DNA of 64,000 nucleotides from JAAUTT01 sp963846585. GTDB lineage: Bacteria > Bacteroidota > Bacteroidia > Bacteroidales > JAAUTT01. A program made the position numbers and the translations under genes. Where the stretch lies: assembly GCA_963846585.1 (NCBI GenBank), contig CAWJWO010000017.1, positions 287,370-351,369 of the forward strand, read 5' to 3'. A model generated the notes under the pieces. The model ran no database searches. It was not told the DNA's origin and was given only the letters and a program-made list of their open reading frames with translations. Shown in pieces: positions 1 to 13,241 of the stretch; the stretch's first letter is position 1, and the number at the start of each line of letters is the position of its first letter.

Positions 1-40
1 ATCTAAAATCTCAAATCTCAAAACTTAAATCTCGATTCAC

Positions 41-70
41 TATGCACTAATTACTATGCACTAAGCACTA
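41..70. repeat. GCACTA-type intergenic tandem repeat
   Basis: This is a short run of the unit CTATGCACTAAG/TTA just downstream of the stop of the first minus-strand gene. The same family recurs at about 17459-17492, 33757-33785, 43920-43955, 46783-46830, 47420-47440, 48975-49008 and 50370-50392, always between genes. Confidence 0.7.
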
Positions 71-73
71 TCC

Positions 74-376
74 TCACCCTCCAACCCTGATTCCGGAAGA
101 TCCAAAACCACCACGGGTAATCCCATTTGATGCTCTGCCTGAAAAACCGGGAGAATCGTACCCACCGTGGTAATACCCGCGACCAAAATAATAAAAGCCG
201 TAAGGATAGAAATGATAAAAGCCGCCCCCGCCATAATATCCTGTTGTCCGGGAATAATCGCTTAAACTGTCGCCCCTTATGTGGAGCCGGCCTTTATAAG
301 AATAATCATCGTGTGATGAACATGATGCCATTAGGCCCGCTACAATCACCAATCGTATAACCTTCGATTTTTTCAT
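74..376 (-). CDS. Small Gly/Tyr-rich lipoprotein
   Basis: This is a 100-residue protein that I cannot assign to a named family. It starts with a basic, hydrophobic signal ending in a lipobox (LMASC), so Cys19 is probably lipidated and the protein membrane-anchored. The second half is low complexity, rich in Gly, Tyr and Phe (runs such as YYGGGGFYHF). That composition is typical of small surface lipoproteins but not diagnostic. It begins only 4 nt after the stop of the upstream lipoprotein gene, so the two are almost certainly co-transcribed. No function can be given. Confidence 0.6.
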   Translation of the reverse strand: MKKSKVIRLVIVAGLMASCSSHDDYSYKGRLHIRGDSLSDYSRTTGYYGGGGFYHFYPYGFYYFGRGYYHGGYDSPGFSGRASNGITRGGFGSSGIRVGG

Positions 377-380
377 GGCA

Positions 381-695
381 TTATTTAACAGTTACGAAAA
401 ACTCATATTCCTTGGGAGCTGGTATGGACTGAGTGGTTTCATCATCTTTTTCAACAGAATGAATAGTATCTCCGGGGGAAGGCAACGTATCAGCCCTTAA
501 AAAACTTTTAATCATTTTACCATGTAAATAAACATGTTCATTTCTGATCAATAAAACTGCAGTATCGTTTAAGTGCTTTGTCTGATACGTAACCTCAATT
601 GAATGGTCCTTGGAAAGTTTATCTACCGGTGGCTCATTCTGACCACAGGCTGCCATTGTAATAGTAATAATGACAATTAAAAACAGTTTATTCAT
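381..695 (-). CDS. Small lipoprotein, hypothetical
   Basis: A 104-residue protein follows from the ATG at 695. The frame can be extended to a TTG at 716, but the ATG places a normal lipoprotein signal (MNKLFLIVIITITMAAC) right at the N terminus, so I prefer it. The lipobox is TMAAC with the lipidated Cys at residue 17. The mature part is hydrophilic, about 85 residues, without recognisable motifs. It is followed after 4 nt by the Gly/Tyr-rich lipoprotein gene and forms a two-gene unit with it. Function unknown. Confidence 0.6.
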   Translation of the reverse strand: MNKLFLIVIITITMAACGQNEPPVDKLSKDHSIEVTYQTKHLNDTAVLLIRNEHVYLHGKMIKSFLRADTLPSPGDTIHSVEKDDETTQSIPAPKEYEFFVTVK

Positions 696-789
696 TATTT
701 TGAAATTAAAATTCAACGAACCAAATTACAAATTTTATTGCACATTTTCTATTAAAATAAATTTTCAAATAACTGTTAACTGTTAATTG

Positions 790-1980
790 TTAATAGTCCG
801 GATATCTCAAATATTTCTTTCTTATTTCTTTAAATTTTTGCAAACCCGGCTGCCAGGATTGTCTGATTTGATCTGCACTAATTCCTTCTGTAATTTGATT
901 CCTTAAATCAGATGTCCCTGCAAGCTTCTCAAAAAATGTATTGAAAAAATTATTTTTATCAGGAAAATGCTCATAAGCAAATATTAAATATTCAAGATTT
1001 ATTTCTGACATACCTGACAATTTTTCAACCGGAATTGTGCGCAAATCTACTCCATAACAAATTTCCCCGCTATGAAGGGGATTGATTGCGTCTCCTTCTT
1101 TACTTACCGGCATGTATGAAAACATTGTATCACTATAAGCAGGATTTCCGAATACCTGAAACGGAAAATCAGTTCCCCTGCCTACATTAATTGATGTTCC
1201 TTCAAATAAACCGAGTGAAGGATACAAATATACTGCCTGCATATTTCTTAAATTTGGAGAAGGATTTACAGGCAGTGAATAACGTGACGCATGTGTGTAA
1301 TTCAGGCAAGATATCACTCCAATTACACATTTCAGGTGGTTTGGAAGCCAACCTTCCTCATTGATCATGTTAGCCAGTTCGCCGGCTGTCATTCCATAAA
1401 CAATTGGAATTGGATTCATTCCGACGAACGATTTATACTTGATGTCCAATACAGGCCCATCTACATAAAAACCATTAGGATTTGGCCTGTCAAGTATAAA
1501 CAGTGGAACAAAATTTTCGGCACAAGCCTGCATTACATATGTTAATGTACTTATATAGGTATAAAACCTTACACCTACGTCCTGCAAATCGTATATAATA
1601 AGATCGATGCCTGCCATTTCAGCCGCAGTTGGTTTCAGTTTCCTGCCATAAAGTGAAACTATCGGAATACCTGTTTTTATATCTTTGCTGTTATTTATTT
1701 GTTCACCGGCATCCGCTTCACCACGGAATCCATGTTCAGGACAAAATATTCTCTTTATATCGGCACCAATAGCCAGCAATGTATCAACAAGATGAGTTTT
1801 TCCAACTATTGAAGCTTGATTGGCAACAACAGCTATATGTTTGTTTTTGATAGTTGCCTTAACAAAAAAAATTCGCTCAGCTCCGGTTACTATTTGCTTT
1901 TGTGGATTCTGAGCAATTAATGCATCCTGAATCAAATTAAAGAAAGTAATGTAAATAATTGATATCCTGATAATATTCAT
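790..1980 (-). CDS. namZ: DUF1343 / NamZ-type exo-beta-N-acetylmuramidase
   Basis: This 396-residue protein has an N-terminal signal peptide and the full DUF1343 fold. Family hallmarks seen are the segment CPEHGFRGEADAGE near residue 80, the SLYG motif, 'IYDLQDVGVRFYTYISTL' near residue 130 and LDRPNPNG near 170. Characterised members (NamZ) remove terminal N-acetylmuramic acid from peptidoglycan fragments, so a role in cell-wall recycling in the periplasm is likely. It stands alone, separated by repeat-rich gaps from both neighbours and divergent from the permease gene. The family call is firm; the exact substrate is inferred from the family. Confidence 0.88.
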   Translation of the reverse strand: MNIIRISIIYITFFNLIQDALIAQNPQKQIVTGAERIFFVKATIKNKHIAVVANQASIVGKTHLVDTLLAIGADIKRIFCPEHGFRGEADAGEQINNSKDIKTGIPIVSLYGRKLKPTAAEMAGIDLIIYDLQDVGVRFYTYISTLTYVMQACAENFVPLFILDRPNPNGFYVDGPVLDIKYKSFVGMNPIPIVYGMTAGELANMINEEGWLPNHLKCVIGVISCLNYTHASRYSLPVNPSPNLRNMQAVYLYPSLGLFEGTSINVGRGTDFPFQVFGNPAYSDTMFSYMPVSKEGDAINPLHSGEICYGVDLRTIPVEKLSGMSEINLEYLIFAYEHFPDKNNFFNTFFEKLAGTSDLRNQITEGISADQIRQSWQPGLQKFKEIRKKYLRYPDY

Positions 1981-2003
1981 AATTATTTGTTTAAATTTAG
2001 CAG

Positions 2004-2066
2004 GTAAGTAGGAGAGTAGAAAAGCAGATTAGGGAGGGAAACCTTTCCTACCTTCCTACTTTCCTA
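2004..2066. repeat. Purine/pyrimidine-biased repeat with inverted halves
   Basis: AGTAGGAGAGTAG-type repeats are followed by CCTACCTTCCTACTTTCCTAC, so the two halves are partly complementary and could fold back. It lies between the divergent namZ and permease genes. Related CTACTTTCC repeats occur at 7360-7410. Confidence 0.6.
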
Positions 2067-2147
2067 CTATTTATTCGGATAAAATTATATAAATCCTGCA
2101 ATTTCTGAATAAGAATGTTTATAACAATGGATTTAAAAAAAAACTTG

Positions 2148-2155
2148 TAGGTTTG
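2148..2155 (+). promoter_or_regulatory. Candidate -7 box for the LolC/E-like permease
   Basis: TAGGTTTG matches the Bacteroidota -7 consensus TAnnTTTG and sits 22 nt before the ATG at 2178. No clean TTTG is seen at the -33 position, so this is a weak call. Confidence 0.4.
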
Positions 2156-2177
2156 TTACAACAATAATTCCGTATGC

Positions 2178-3425
2178 ATGAATTTGGAATTTTTTATAGC
2201 AAAGCGTCTTGTAACGGGTAAAGAAGGTAAAGGATATGTTTCCCGCTCAATTGTTAATATTACAACTTTTGGGATATCTCTTTCTCTGGCTGTAATGATA
2301 ATTTCGTCAGCTGTAGTAACCGGTTTTAAGAAGAACATAATAAATAAGGCGGTTGGATTTGGCGGTCATATTATAATAGAAAACATGGATAGCAATTCTT
2401 CCTATGAAACTAATCCTATTTCAGCCAATCAGGAATTTATTCCTGATATTAAAAAAATTAAAGGAATACAACATATTCAAAAATTTAGTATAACTGCAGG
2501 TATTTTAAAAACGAAGGAAGATATCCAGGGTATTGTATTAAAAGGAGTCGGCAGTGATTACGACTGGAGTTTTTTTAAACGCAACCTGGTTGATGGCAAT
2601 GTTTTCTCAATTAATGATACAATTTTAAATAATAATATTTTAATTTCAAAAACCATTGCCAATTTGCTTAAACTTAAAACAGGTGACGATGTAGCCATGT
2701 TTTTTGTTAAAAATCCTCCCCGGTTACGCAGGTTTAAAATTGCAGGAATATATGAAACAGGACTTGAAGAGGATTTTGATAAAAAAATAGTCATTGGTGA
2801 TATTAAACATGTTCAAAACCTTAATGAATGGAATCGTGGCCAGATATCCGGTTTTGAAATATCGGTCAATGATTTCGGGCATTTAGACAAAATGAAAACT
2901 GAAGTTGAAAATATAATCGGTACGCAATTTCAGCCAGACGGTTCAGCGCTCAGAACTCAGAGTATAAAGGATAAGTATCCTCAGTTGTTCGACTGGCTTG
3001 GACTGGTCAATATTAATGTATGGATAATCCTGACCCTTATGTTGCTGGTGGCCGGTTTTAATGTTATTTCAAGCCTTATGATTCTAATACTGGAACGTAC
3101 AAACATGATTGGGCTGCTTACAGCGCTTGGAGCCCAATCGGCGAGCATAAGGAAAATATTCATTTATCAATCAGCATTTCTTGTATTGAGAGGTTTGCTG
3201 TGGGGGAATATTATTGGAATTTTATTGTGTTTTTTTCAATATCAATTCCACATAATTAAATTAAATCAAGCTTCCTATTTTATTAACAGTGTCCCAATTA
3301 ATCTGAATGTAATAAATATTTTACTAATAAATATTGGAACTCTGGCCACTGTAATTTTTATGATGGTTATCCCTTCTATGGTAATTTCCAAAATAAGCCC
3401 CGATACTACTCTCAGGTATGATTGA
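2178..3425 (+). CDS. LolC/LolE-family (FtsX-like) ABC transporter permease
   Basis: A 415-residue inner-membrane permease. One membrane helix lies near residues 30-55, followed by a large periplasmic MacB-like core domain (about 55-270), then three helices near 275-305, 325-350 and 375-405. This 1+3 layout, with the loop 'ILERTNMIGLLTALGAQ' after helix 2, is the FtsX/LolE type. Such proteins extract lipoproteins from the inner membrane for transfer to the outer membrane, or export substrates as MacB-like pumps. No ATPase or LolA gene is adjacent, which is common in Bacteroidota, where one LolCE-like subunit is encoded apart from LolD. The choice between Lol function and another efflux role is open. 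Confidence 0.85.
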   Translation: MNLEFFIAKRLVTGKEGKGYVSRSIVNITTFGISLSLAVMIISSAVVTGFKKNIINKAVGFGGHIIIENMDSNSSYETNPISANQEFIPDIKKIKGIQHIQKFSITAGILKTKEDIQGIVLKGVGSDYDWSFFKRNLVDGNVFSINDTILNNNILISKTIANLLKLKTGDDVAMFFVKNPPRLRRFKIAGIYETGLEEDFDKKIVIGDIKHVQNLNEWNRGQISGFEISVNDFGHLDKMKTEVENIIGTQFQPDGSALRTQSIKDKYPQLFDWLGLVNINVWIILTLMLLVAGFNVISSLMILILERTNMIGLLTALGAQSASIRKIFIYQSAFLVLRGLLWGNIIGILLCFFQYQFHIIKLNQASYFINSVPINLNVINILLINIGTLATVIFMMVIPSMVISKISPDTTLRYD

Positions 3426-3426
3426 T

Positions 3427-3600
3427 GGGACTTTAGTCTAGGGGCCAGGGACTAGGGGGGGCCAGGGGTTAGTATCCTAATAATGAAGACTTTTTAATTA
3501 AACAATTAATGGATAATATAGATGAAATTTCAAATTTCATTGAGGGATATCAATTTTTCTAATTCTGATCCCTAGTCCCTAGTCCCTAGTCCCTAACCCC
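3427..3600. repeat. CTAGTCCC repeats in inverted arrangement between convergent genes
   Basis: 3427-3472 carries GGGACTTTAGTC / GGGGCCAGGGACTAGG-type units. 3568-3600 carries the complementary series CCCTAGTCCCTAGTCCCTAG. The two arms could pair across about 95 nt, between the converging permease and transglycosylase genes, and may act as a shared transcription stop. No classic terminator is seen. Confidence 0.6.
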
Positions 3601-5012
3601 TACTTCTCCGCGACAACATTCTTATAGTGCTGATACCGGCTAATTACCTCACGAACAAAATTAAATGTTTCCAGTCCGCTGCAATAACCGAATTGAACAG
3701 ACGGATCTTTATATTGTTTTGGATTTGACTTGCTCAATAAGCAAGTATCGACATTTTTAAACCATTTTTTTGGATTTTTACCAAATTTTCCGGCTAAATA
3801 TTGAGCATCAATAATATGTCCGGGGCCAATATTGTATGAAGCTAATATAAAATTAATCCTTTCCTCAGGATCAGGAATTTTTTCAGAGAATTCTTTGTCA
3901 AGGAATTTAATATATTGAACCCCCGCTTTTATTTGTTGTTCAGGAGAGGCAGTAGTATCAATGCCAAAATATTCACGGGTAGATGGCATCATTTGCATTA
4001 GTCCGTAAGCCCCCCTGTACGATTTAACTAATGGGTTAAACCTTGATTCCTGGTATATAAGTGAAGCTAAAAGCCTCCAGTCCCAATTAATAATAGTGCT
4101 GTATTTCTTAAGTAAATCGTCATAAACCGATATTCTTCCTTCCTTTATGATCTGATATCTGTTAGCTGTAATTGCCCATTTGTTTTGCTGGTTAAAATAT
4201 TTATCAAAAAGCATAGCAAAACGTGTTGAACTCTTATAATTTGATAACCATGAGTTTACTCTTTGAATTAATTTTGGAGACGATTTTCTAAAAACCCACG
4301 AAACTGGTTCCCCATTGTTAATTAAAGTGTTAAAATCAAGTGTAGGATAGTTAATTTTATATGAATCTGCAAGAATCCCGTTACAAATTGTATAATCTAC
4401 ACTTCCATCAGCCACTAATTCCACCAGTTTTTCCTGTGAATATTGCTGAATTTCGATTACATGAATTTGTTTATGGATAATAGAATTTAAATGTTCCATA
4501 ATATCAGCCTGCTTTGACATTACTGGAACGTAAACAGTTTTGCCTTTTAATTCATTAAGATTAAGTATAAGTTTAGGCGATTCAGAATTATTTTGGTTTT
4601 TAATTCCCTTTCTCTGCACTAAAACTAAATCTGTTTTAAACAAAGGTACAGAATTAACAGTAAAATCTGATATAGAAGATGATAAATTCCATGAACTGGC
4701 AATCATATCACTTTTCCCTGTTCGGAGATTATTAACATTTTCAGAAGGATCCTCCGAAACCAATACCTCAATTTTTAAACCCAGATAGTTTCCAAGATCT
4801 TCCAAAATTTCCAACTGAAAACCCATAGGTTCACCTCTAAATAAAAAATAATCAGTTGAATTTTTACTTATGGAAACGATAAGGCTTCCTCTGGATGTAA
4901 TTTGGCCAATATCTGTATCATATCTTTTATGAACAAAAATTTCAAAAGGATTGATACTTGTTATAAATAAAATAAAGGAAGCTATTATCGTTACATATAA
5001 AATTTTCTTCAT
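3600..5012 (-). CDS. mltF: MltF-like membrane-bound lytic transglycosylase (SBP + SLT domains)
   Basis: This protein has about 470 residues. An N-terminal hydrophobic segment (about 4-22) is followed by a solute-binding-protein-like domain (about 40-275, with 'RGSLIVSISKNSTDYF' and GEPMGFQLEIL) and a C-terminal SLT/goose-lysozyme domain (about 310-460). The SLT domain shows 'LLASLIYQESRFNP' with the catalytic Glu and 'GAYGLMQMMPSTREYFG'. The order matches MltF, which cleaves peptidoglycan and carries a regulatory ligand-binding domain. A GTG lies one codon upstream of the ATG at 5012; I chose the ATG. It is a single gene, convergent with the permease. Confidence 0.88.
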   Translation of the reverse strand: MKKILYVTIIASFILFITSINPFEIFVHKRYDTDIGQITSRGSLIVSISKNSTDYFLFRGEPMGFQLEILEDLGNYLGLKIEVLVSEDPSENVNNLRTGKSDMIASSWNLSSSISDFTVNSVPLFKTDLVLVQRKGIKNQNNSESPKLILNLNELKGKTVYVPVMSKQADIMEHLNSIIHKQIHVIEIQQYSQEKLVELVADGSVDYTICNGILADSYKINYPTLDFNTLINNGEPVSWVFRKSSPKLIQRVNSWLSNYKSSTRFAMLFDKYFNQQNKWAITANRYQIIKEGRISVYDDLLKKYSTIINWDWRLLASLIYQESRFNPLVKSYRGAYGLMQMMPSTREYFGIDTTASPEQQIKAGVQYIKFLDKEFSEKIPDPEERINFILASYNIGPGHIIDAQYLAGKFGKNPKKWFKNVDTCLLSKSNPKQYKDPSVQFGYCSGLETFNFVREVISRYQHYKNVVAEK

Positions 5013-5140
5013 CACATAACTTTTTTAAAAATTATAATAAACTGGCCCAGCCAATAAATACTTTACAAAATTATACTGGTTTTTTTATAATTAACACTTA
5101 CTGCCAATAACTGTTAAATTTTTATAGTTATTTTTGACAA

Positions 5141-7105
5141 TCAGTCATAAAATGTCCACGAAATGCCAAATTTTAACAATGGAGGATCAACCGGGTAATT
5201 TGGAATAAAATACGATGTATGAGGTAAAAATCCGTCAATATGTTCATATTTGAAGAAAAACCTGGTTCTTTTAATTTTAAAATTCAAAAATACATCAGTG
5301 TAAGGATAGTTATTTATTTGGGCTTGAGTTTGTGAATAAAAAATTGATGTAACAGGCAAATAACTGTTTGCAAAATATTTTGCATTATAGTAAAAATCTG
5401 TTCCAAATTGCACTATAAGATTTTTACCTATCAAATTAAATGCCAAAAAAGTTGATAAAAACCCCGAGTATTTTGGAATGGATATTGCAGATGCATTTCC
5501 TGCATTTTGATATGTAAGCCTGATATTTGCATGAAATATCCCCCAATCAATTAATTTGGAAACTGTTACAGAGTATGCCAGAAAAAGATTATTATCTTGC
5601 ACAGGTTTGGCATTTGTGCCAAAATATACATAGTTTTTAAAATTATCCCAACGTGCATCAATATAAAATTTTCTTTTTAAATGGTAAATGCCCAGTTTAA
5701 TAGTACTTGACCATTGTTTATTGAAATTGTTATTCCAGACTAAATTGTTGGAAATATAATTGTTAAGAAAATATCCCGGTCTAATGGTTGCCAAATTACC
5801 TGAAAGGTTCAAAATAAAATTATGTTTTATTGATTTCCGGATATCACCATTTAACAATAAATCTCCCTGCTTGTACCCTGTAAAATAAAATTCCCCTGAT
5901 GCGCCCCAGCTAATGGTTTTGGAAAACCTGTCAGAAAGACTTCCTATAAAAGCATTATTGGTTACAATATTTCTGAATTTTGAATTTATTATATTTTTTG
6001 AGGAATCAAATCCTGTTGTCCGGTTAAAATATTTCTGGCCCGGATTTATTTTCGAAACAGAATCTAAGGAATATGTATCAAATTTATCAATCTGGTCTTT
6101 AATGCCAAACCTTATTTCAGCAGGAATTTTTAGCCATTGGTTTGCATTTACAGCTAATTGCAAAACATTCTCGAAACGAATCATGTAGACCGAATCGATA
6201 GTTGTATCCTTATTAAATCCAAAATTTTGTGTTGAAGTATATTTAAAATGTTTTATGTAAATACTATCATCCCCTTCTGTCAAATTATCGGCAAAACTTC
6301 GGGTTATCTTATTATAAGCGATTCTGTGTATAACTGAAACTGCCTGATTCCATTTTGAATTATTCCTGATAGAATCTACCTTATATGAACCTGTAATATA
6401 AAATCGCTGAAATATAAACAAATTTTGTTCTTTAAGTATTGATCCTGCACCATTAAGATATGTAGGAGGTGTTTCATTTAAGATTGAATTATTTGGAATT
6501 CCTCCATTTTCGGTAAGCTGGATTGTATTTAAATTAACATTGCCATAAATACTGTATCGTTGACCATGAAAACTTGAAAATAATGATATTGCACTGGAGG
6601 TATTTTGCTGGTTCGGATAATTTCCAATTGAATTAACCAGATCAAAAGAAGCACCAGCATTAAAATATCTGTTTATATTTTGAGTATGTACTATCTTCAT
6701 TTTTTGTTCTTCCTGCATACTTGGAAAATTTGCATAGTAAGTTAAAATAGTATATGGGTGTTTTGCATCATAATAAAGTGTTTCAATTGGTTTATGAGTA
6801 TCATATCCGGTTGACTGTCCAAATACAAAGTCACTGTAAGGAACATGATCACTAAAAAGTATTGATTGATAAGGAGCAGTAAGATTTCCAAGAAAATTAT
6901 TAAGTGCCAGATTTTGAAAAGCCGGGTTATATATTTGGAATCCACGTAGTAATGTGTCAATTGGCACAGAATCTAAAGCTGTGTAATCATAATTGAAATG
7001 ATAGGAAATAATTTTAGTACCGGGGATCGTATCTTTTTTATTTGAGCTATAACCCGTGTAATTAAAGAAAAAGATTACAACAATGGAAACAAGGAGTTTC
7101 TTCAT
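5141..7105 (-). CDS. Putative outer-membrane porin (Bacteroidota family)
   Basis: A 654-residue protein with an N-terminal signal (MKKLLVSIVVIFFFNYTG) and then a protein rich in alternating aromatic and polar strands, ending in an aromatic residue-rich tail (GISWTFYD). This is typical of a beta-barrel. Length and features such as 'YDAKHPYTILTYYANFPS' and 'FNAGASFDLVNS' resemble the Bacteroidota 'putative porin' family. The open frame can be read from 7174, but the extra codons lie in an intergenic repeat and the signal peptide begins at the ATG at 7105. A -7 box ends only 5 nt before this ATG, so the mRNA may be leaderless. Confidence 0.75.
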   Translation of the reverse strand: MKKLLVSIVVIFFFNYTGYSSNKKDTIPGTKIISYHFNYDYTALDSVPIDTLLRGFQIYNPAFQNLALNNFLGNLTAPYQSILFSDHVPYSDFVFGQSTGYDTHKPIETLYYDAKHPYTILTYYANFPSMQEEQKMKIVHTQNINRYFNAGASFDLVNSIGNYPNQQNTSSAISLFSSFHGQRYSIYGNVNLNTIQLTENGGIPNNSILNETPPTYLNGAGSILKEQNLFIFQRFYITGSYKVDSIRNNSKWNQAVSVIHRIAYNKITRSFADNLTEGDDSIYIKHFKYTSTQNFGFNKDTTIDSVYMIRFENVLQLAVNANQWLKIPAEIRFGIKDQIDKFDTYSLDSVSKINPGQKYFNRTTGFDSSKNIINSKFRNIVTNNAFIGSLSDRFSKTISWGASGEFYFTGYKQGDLLLNGDIRKSIKHNFILNLSGNLATIRPGYFLNNYISNNLVWNNNFNKQWSSTIKLGIYHLKRKFYIDARWDNFKNYVYFGTNAKPVQDNNLFLAYSVTVSKLIDWGIFHANIRLTYQNAGNASAISIPKYSGFLSTFLAFNLIGKNLIVQFGTDFYYNAKYFANSYLPVTSIFYSQTQAQINNYPYTDVFLNFKIKRTRFFFKYEHIDGFLPHTSYFIPNYPVDPPLLKFGISWTFYD

Positions 7106-7110
7106 GCGGG

Positions 7111-7118
7111 CAAATATA
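7111..7118 (-). promoter_or_regulatory. -7 promoter box of the putative porin gene
   Basis: On the minus strand TATATTTG, a perfect match to TAnnTTTG, is followed by only five bases before the ATG at 7105. Transcription would start at or within a base or two of the start codon. A clear -33 TTTG is not seen. Confidence 0.5.
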
Positions 7119-7419
7119 GCAAAAATGAAGAAAAGAAAAGAATCATGAGCCAGGAACCAAGATCCAAGAGCCAAGAGCCAGGAATCAAGATTAAATTATT
7201 CAATACTAAATATTTAATTATAAAAAATAACAAATTCATAAATCTCAATAAAAAAAATATAAATAATCCGTGCCATATCCAATTTCAACTTCTTTTTTTT
7301 CAGTCTGTACATTATATTCTCTTCTCTCCTATTAAACGAAATAAAGGTCATTATATTTTCTCTCCTGCTTTCCTGCTTTTCTACTTTCCGACTTTCCTAC
7401 TTTTCTGCCTTCGTTTAAC
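7119..7419. other. Repeat-rich gap between the porin gene and the rRNA operon
   Basis: No credible gene is present. About 7143-7190 holds AGCCAGGAACCAAGA-type repeats and about 7360-7410 holds TTTCCTGCTTTTCTACTTTCC-type repeats. An open frame on the plus strand here (7145-7564) is made of repeat and 5S antisense sequence and is not a gene. Confidence 0.7.
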
Positions 7420-7452
7420 AAAAAAGCCCCGATATGTAAAAACACACCGGGA
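7420..7452 (-). terminator. Rho-independent terminator of the rRNA operon
   Basis: On the minus strand a 9-bp stem (CCCGGTGTG with CATATCGGG, two G-U pairs) closes a 6-nt loop and is followed by GGCTTTTTTG. It lies about 12 nt after the 5S 3' end, as expected for the operon terminator. Confidence 0.8.
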
Positions 7453-7463
7453 CTCATTTATAA

Positions 7464-7573
<110 letters not shown>

Positions 7574-7611
7574 ATAATGTTTGACACGATGGAATATAAT
7601 TCGCTCTTTGC

Positions 7612-10440
<2,829 letters not shown>

Positions 10441-10761
10441 CGGCTTTTAACCTTTGCTTTTGTTCTCTCTCGAGCTAATTTTTATCCCAACATGTCAAAG
10501 AACCTCGTAGATTTAAGATTTTAGATTCTCAATTTAAGATTTTAGATTTTTAAATCCTTCCCCTAAATACTCTAAATTCTCTTATCCTACTTTTGTGGTA
10601 AATAACAACCGAATGTTTTTACGCTTCCTCAGCTTTTTACCTTTCTCAATATTTATTTACTCTCTTTATTCCTCCCTTCTTTTTTCTTTTATCTCCTGCC
10701 TCCTGCCTTCTGCCTCCTGCCTTCTGCCTTCTGCCTTCTGCCTTCTGTATTCTTCTTTTTG
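10441..10761. other. rRNA spacer between 23S and tRNA-Ala, with low-complexity repeats
   Basis: Read on the plus strand, the spacer holds a boxA-like site (10494-10505), then ATTTAAGATTTTAGA-type repeats (about 10508-10555) and a CTGCCTTCTGCCTCCTGCC run (about 10690-10748). No gene is present. It will be transcribed as part of the rRNA precursor. Confidence 0.75.
10494..10505 (-). promoter_or_regulatory. boxA-like antitermination site before 23S
   Basis: The minus strand reads AGGTTCTTTGAC. It shares the nine-base core GTTCTTTGA with a site before 16S (12938-12949), and the core resembles bacterial boxA (GCTCTTTAA). Paired boxA sites before 16S and 23S are the usual arrangement in rRNA operons. 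Confidence 0.6.
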
Positions 10762-10835
10762 TGGAGAATAACGGATTCGAACCGTTGACCCTCTGCGTGC
10801 AAGGCAGATGCTCTAGCCAGCTGAGCTAATCCCCC
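10762..10835 (-). tRNA. tRNA-Ala (anticodon TGC)
   Basis: The minus strand folds into a standard cloverleaf: acceptor GGGGGAT paired with ATTCTCC, anticodon stem TCTGC/GCAGA around the loop CTTGCAC (TGC, Ala) and T arm GGTTCGAATCC. CCA is not encoded. It lies in the 16S-23S spacer next to tRNA-Ile, as in many bacteria. Confidence 0.95.
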
Positions 10836-10901
10836 CTTTTTTTATTTGTGATTTTAGATTTGTGATTTGTGATTTTAGATTTATATTTTATGCTTCAATC
10901 C

Positions 10902-10971
10902 AAATCTAGAATCTTAAATCTAGAATCTTAAATCTAGAATCTTAAATCTAGAATCTTAAATCTAGAATCTT
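10902..10971. repeat. Five perfect 14-bp tandem repeats inside the rRNA spacer
   Basis: The unit AAATCTAGAATCTT is repeated five times without error between tRNA-Ala and tRNA-Ile, preceded by degenerate ATTTGTGATTTTAG repeats (about 10845-10882). Each unit contains self-complementary parts (AGATTCTAGATTT). Perfect copies point to recent expansion by slippage. Confidence 0.95.
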
Positions 10972-10983
10972 AAATCCCTTTCG

Positions 10984-11057
10984 TAGTCCCGCGCAGATTT
11001 GAACTGCTGACCCCTACATTATCAGTGTAGTGCTCTAACCAACTGAGCTACGGGACT
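10984..11057 (-). tRNA. tRNA-Ile (anticodon GAT)
   Basis: The cloverleaf on the minus strand has acceptor AGTCCCG/CGGGACT, anticodon stem CTACA/TGTAG around CTGATAA (GAT, Ile) and discriminator A. It is the first tRNA after 16S, in the conserved order 16S-Ile-Ala-23S. CCA is not encoded (CGA follows). Confidence 0.95.
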
Positions 11058-11314
11058 ATGGCAGCTTAATCCCGCGTGACTCTCTTTGGTTTATCATTCG
11101 GAATCCTTTTATAGCGAATCTAAGAATGAAGTAATTTTAGAAGGCTATAATTATATATTTATTTAACTTTTTTTAAGTCTTGGTTCCTGTTCTTGGTTCC
11201 TGGTTCCATTTTTCTTTACCTTCTTCAATTCTCCAATTCCTAATTATATGATAATGACAAACTCACAGAGGAACTTCTTCTCCCCTTTTGACTTCTTCTA
11301 TCCTGCTTCTTTCT

Positions 11315-12847
<1,533 letters not shown>

Positions 12848-13063
12848 TTTATTCGTCTGATCCATCGCAGGCTTTTTATTTATTTTCCATCTCAAGGTTT
12901 GACTAGTTTTCCCCTGCTTGTCTGTCATTTTTATTTATTCAAAGAACTTCCGGCGACTTCTTTATTTATCGCACTTTCTATTTTTTATCCTTTAATCTTA
13001 TAATCCTATAATCCTGATCCCTTTAATCCTTTAATCCTTTTATCCTAATCCAGATCGGGGATG
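12848..13063. other. Transcribed leader of the rRNA operon, with repeats
   Basis: This gap runs from 16S to the promoter. It carries a boxA-like site at 12938-12949 and a run of TTTAATCCTTTAATCC-type repeats at about 12990-13050, which would be part of the precursor RNA. No gene is present. Confidence 0.7.
12938..12949 (-). promoter_or_regulatory. boxA-like antitermination site before 16S
   Basis: The minus strand reads AAGTTCTTTGAA. It shares the core GTTCTTTGA with the site before 23S at 10494-10505. Confidence 0.55.
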
Positions 13064-13094
13064 CAAATATAACTTCGATTTTTGAGTTTGCAAA
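13064..13094 (-). promoter_or_regulatory. rRNA operon promoter (Bacteroidota type)
   Basis: On the minus strand TTTG (13091-13094) and TATATTTG (13064-13071) are separated by 19 nt. This is an exact match to the -33/-7 signals used by the Bacteroidota primary sigma factor. Transcription should start near 13057, giving a leader of about 210 nt before 16S. Confidence 0.85.
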
Positions 13095-13241
13095 TAATAT
13101 TTTAATTTTAAATTAACAATAGTCTAACATAATATTTAAAAAATATTTAGTTAAATTATCTTAATACAATAATATCTATATAATAGATTCGTTCAGAGTT
13201 TATATCTTAGCACAATAATAATAAATCAAAATTAAAATTAT

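Noticed and set aside
7105..7174. Longer N terminus of the putative porin (start at 7174)
   Set aside because: The extra 23 codons come from an AGCCAGGAACC repeat and a -7 promoter box lies within them; the signal peptide starts at 7105.
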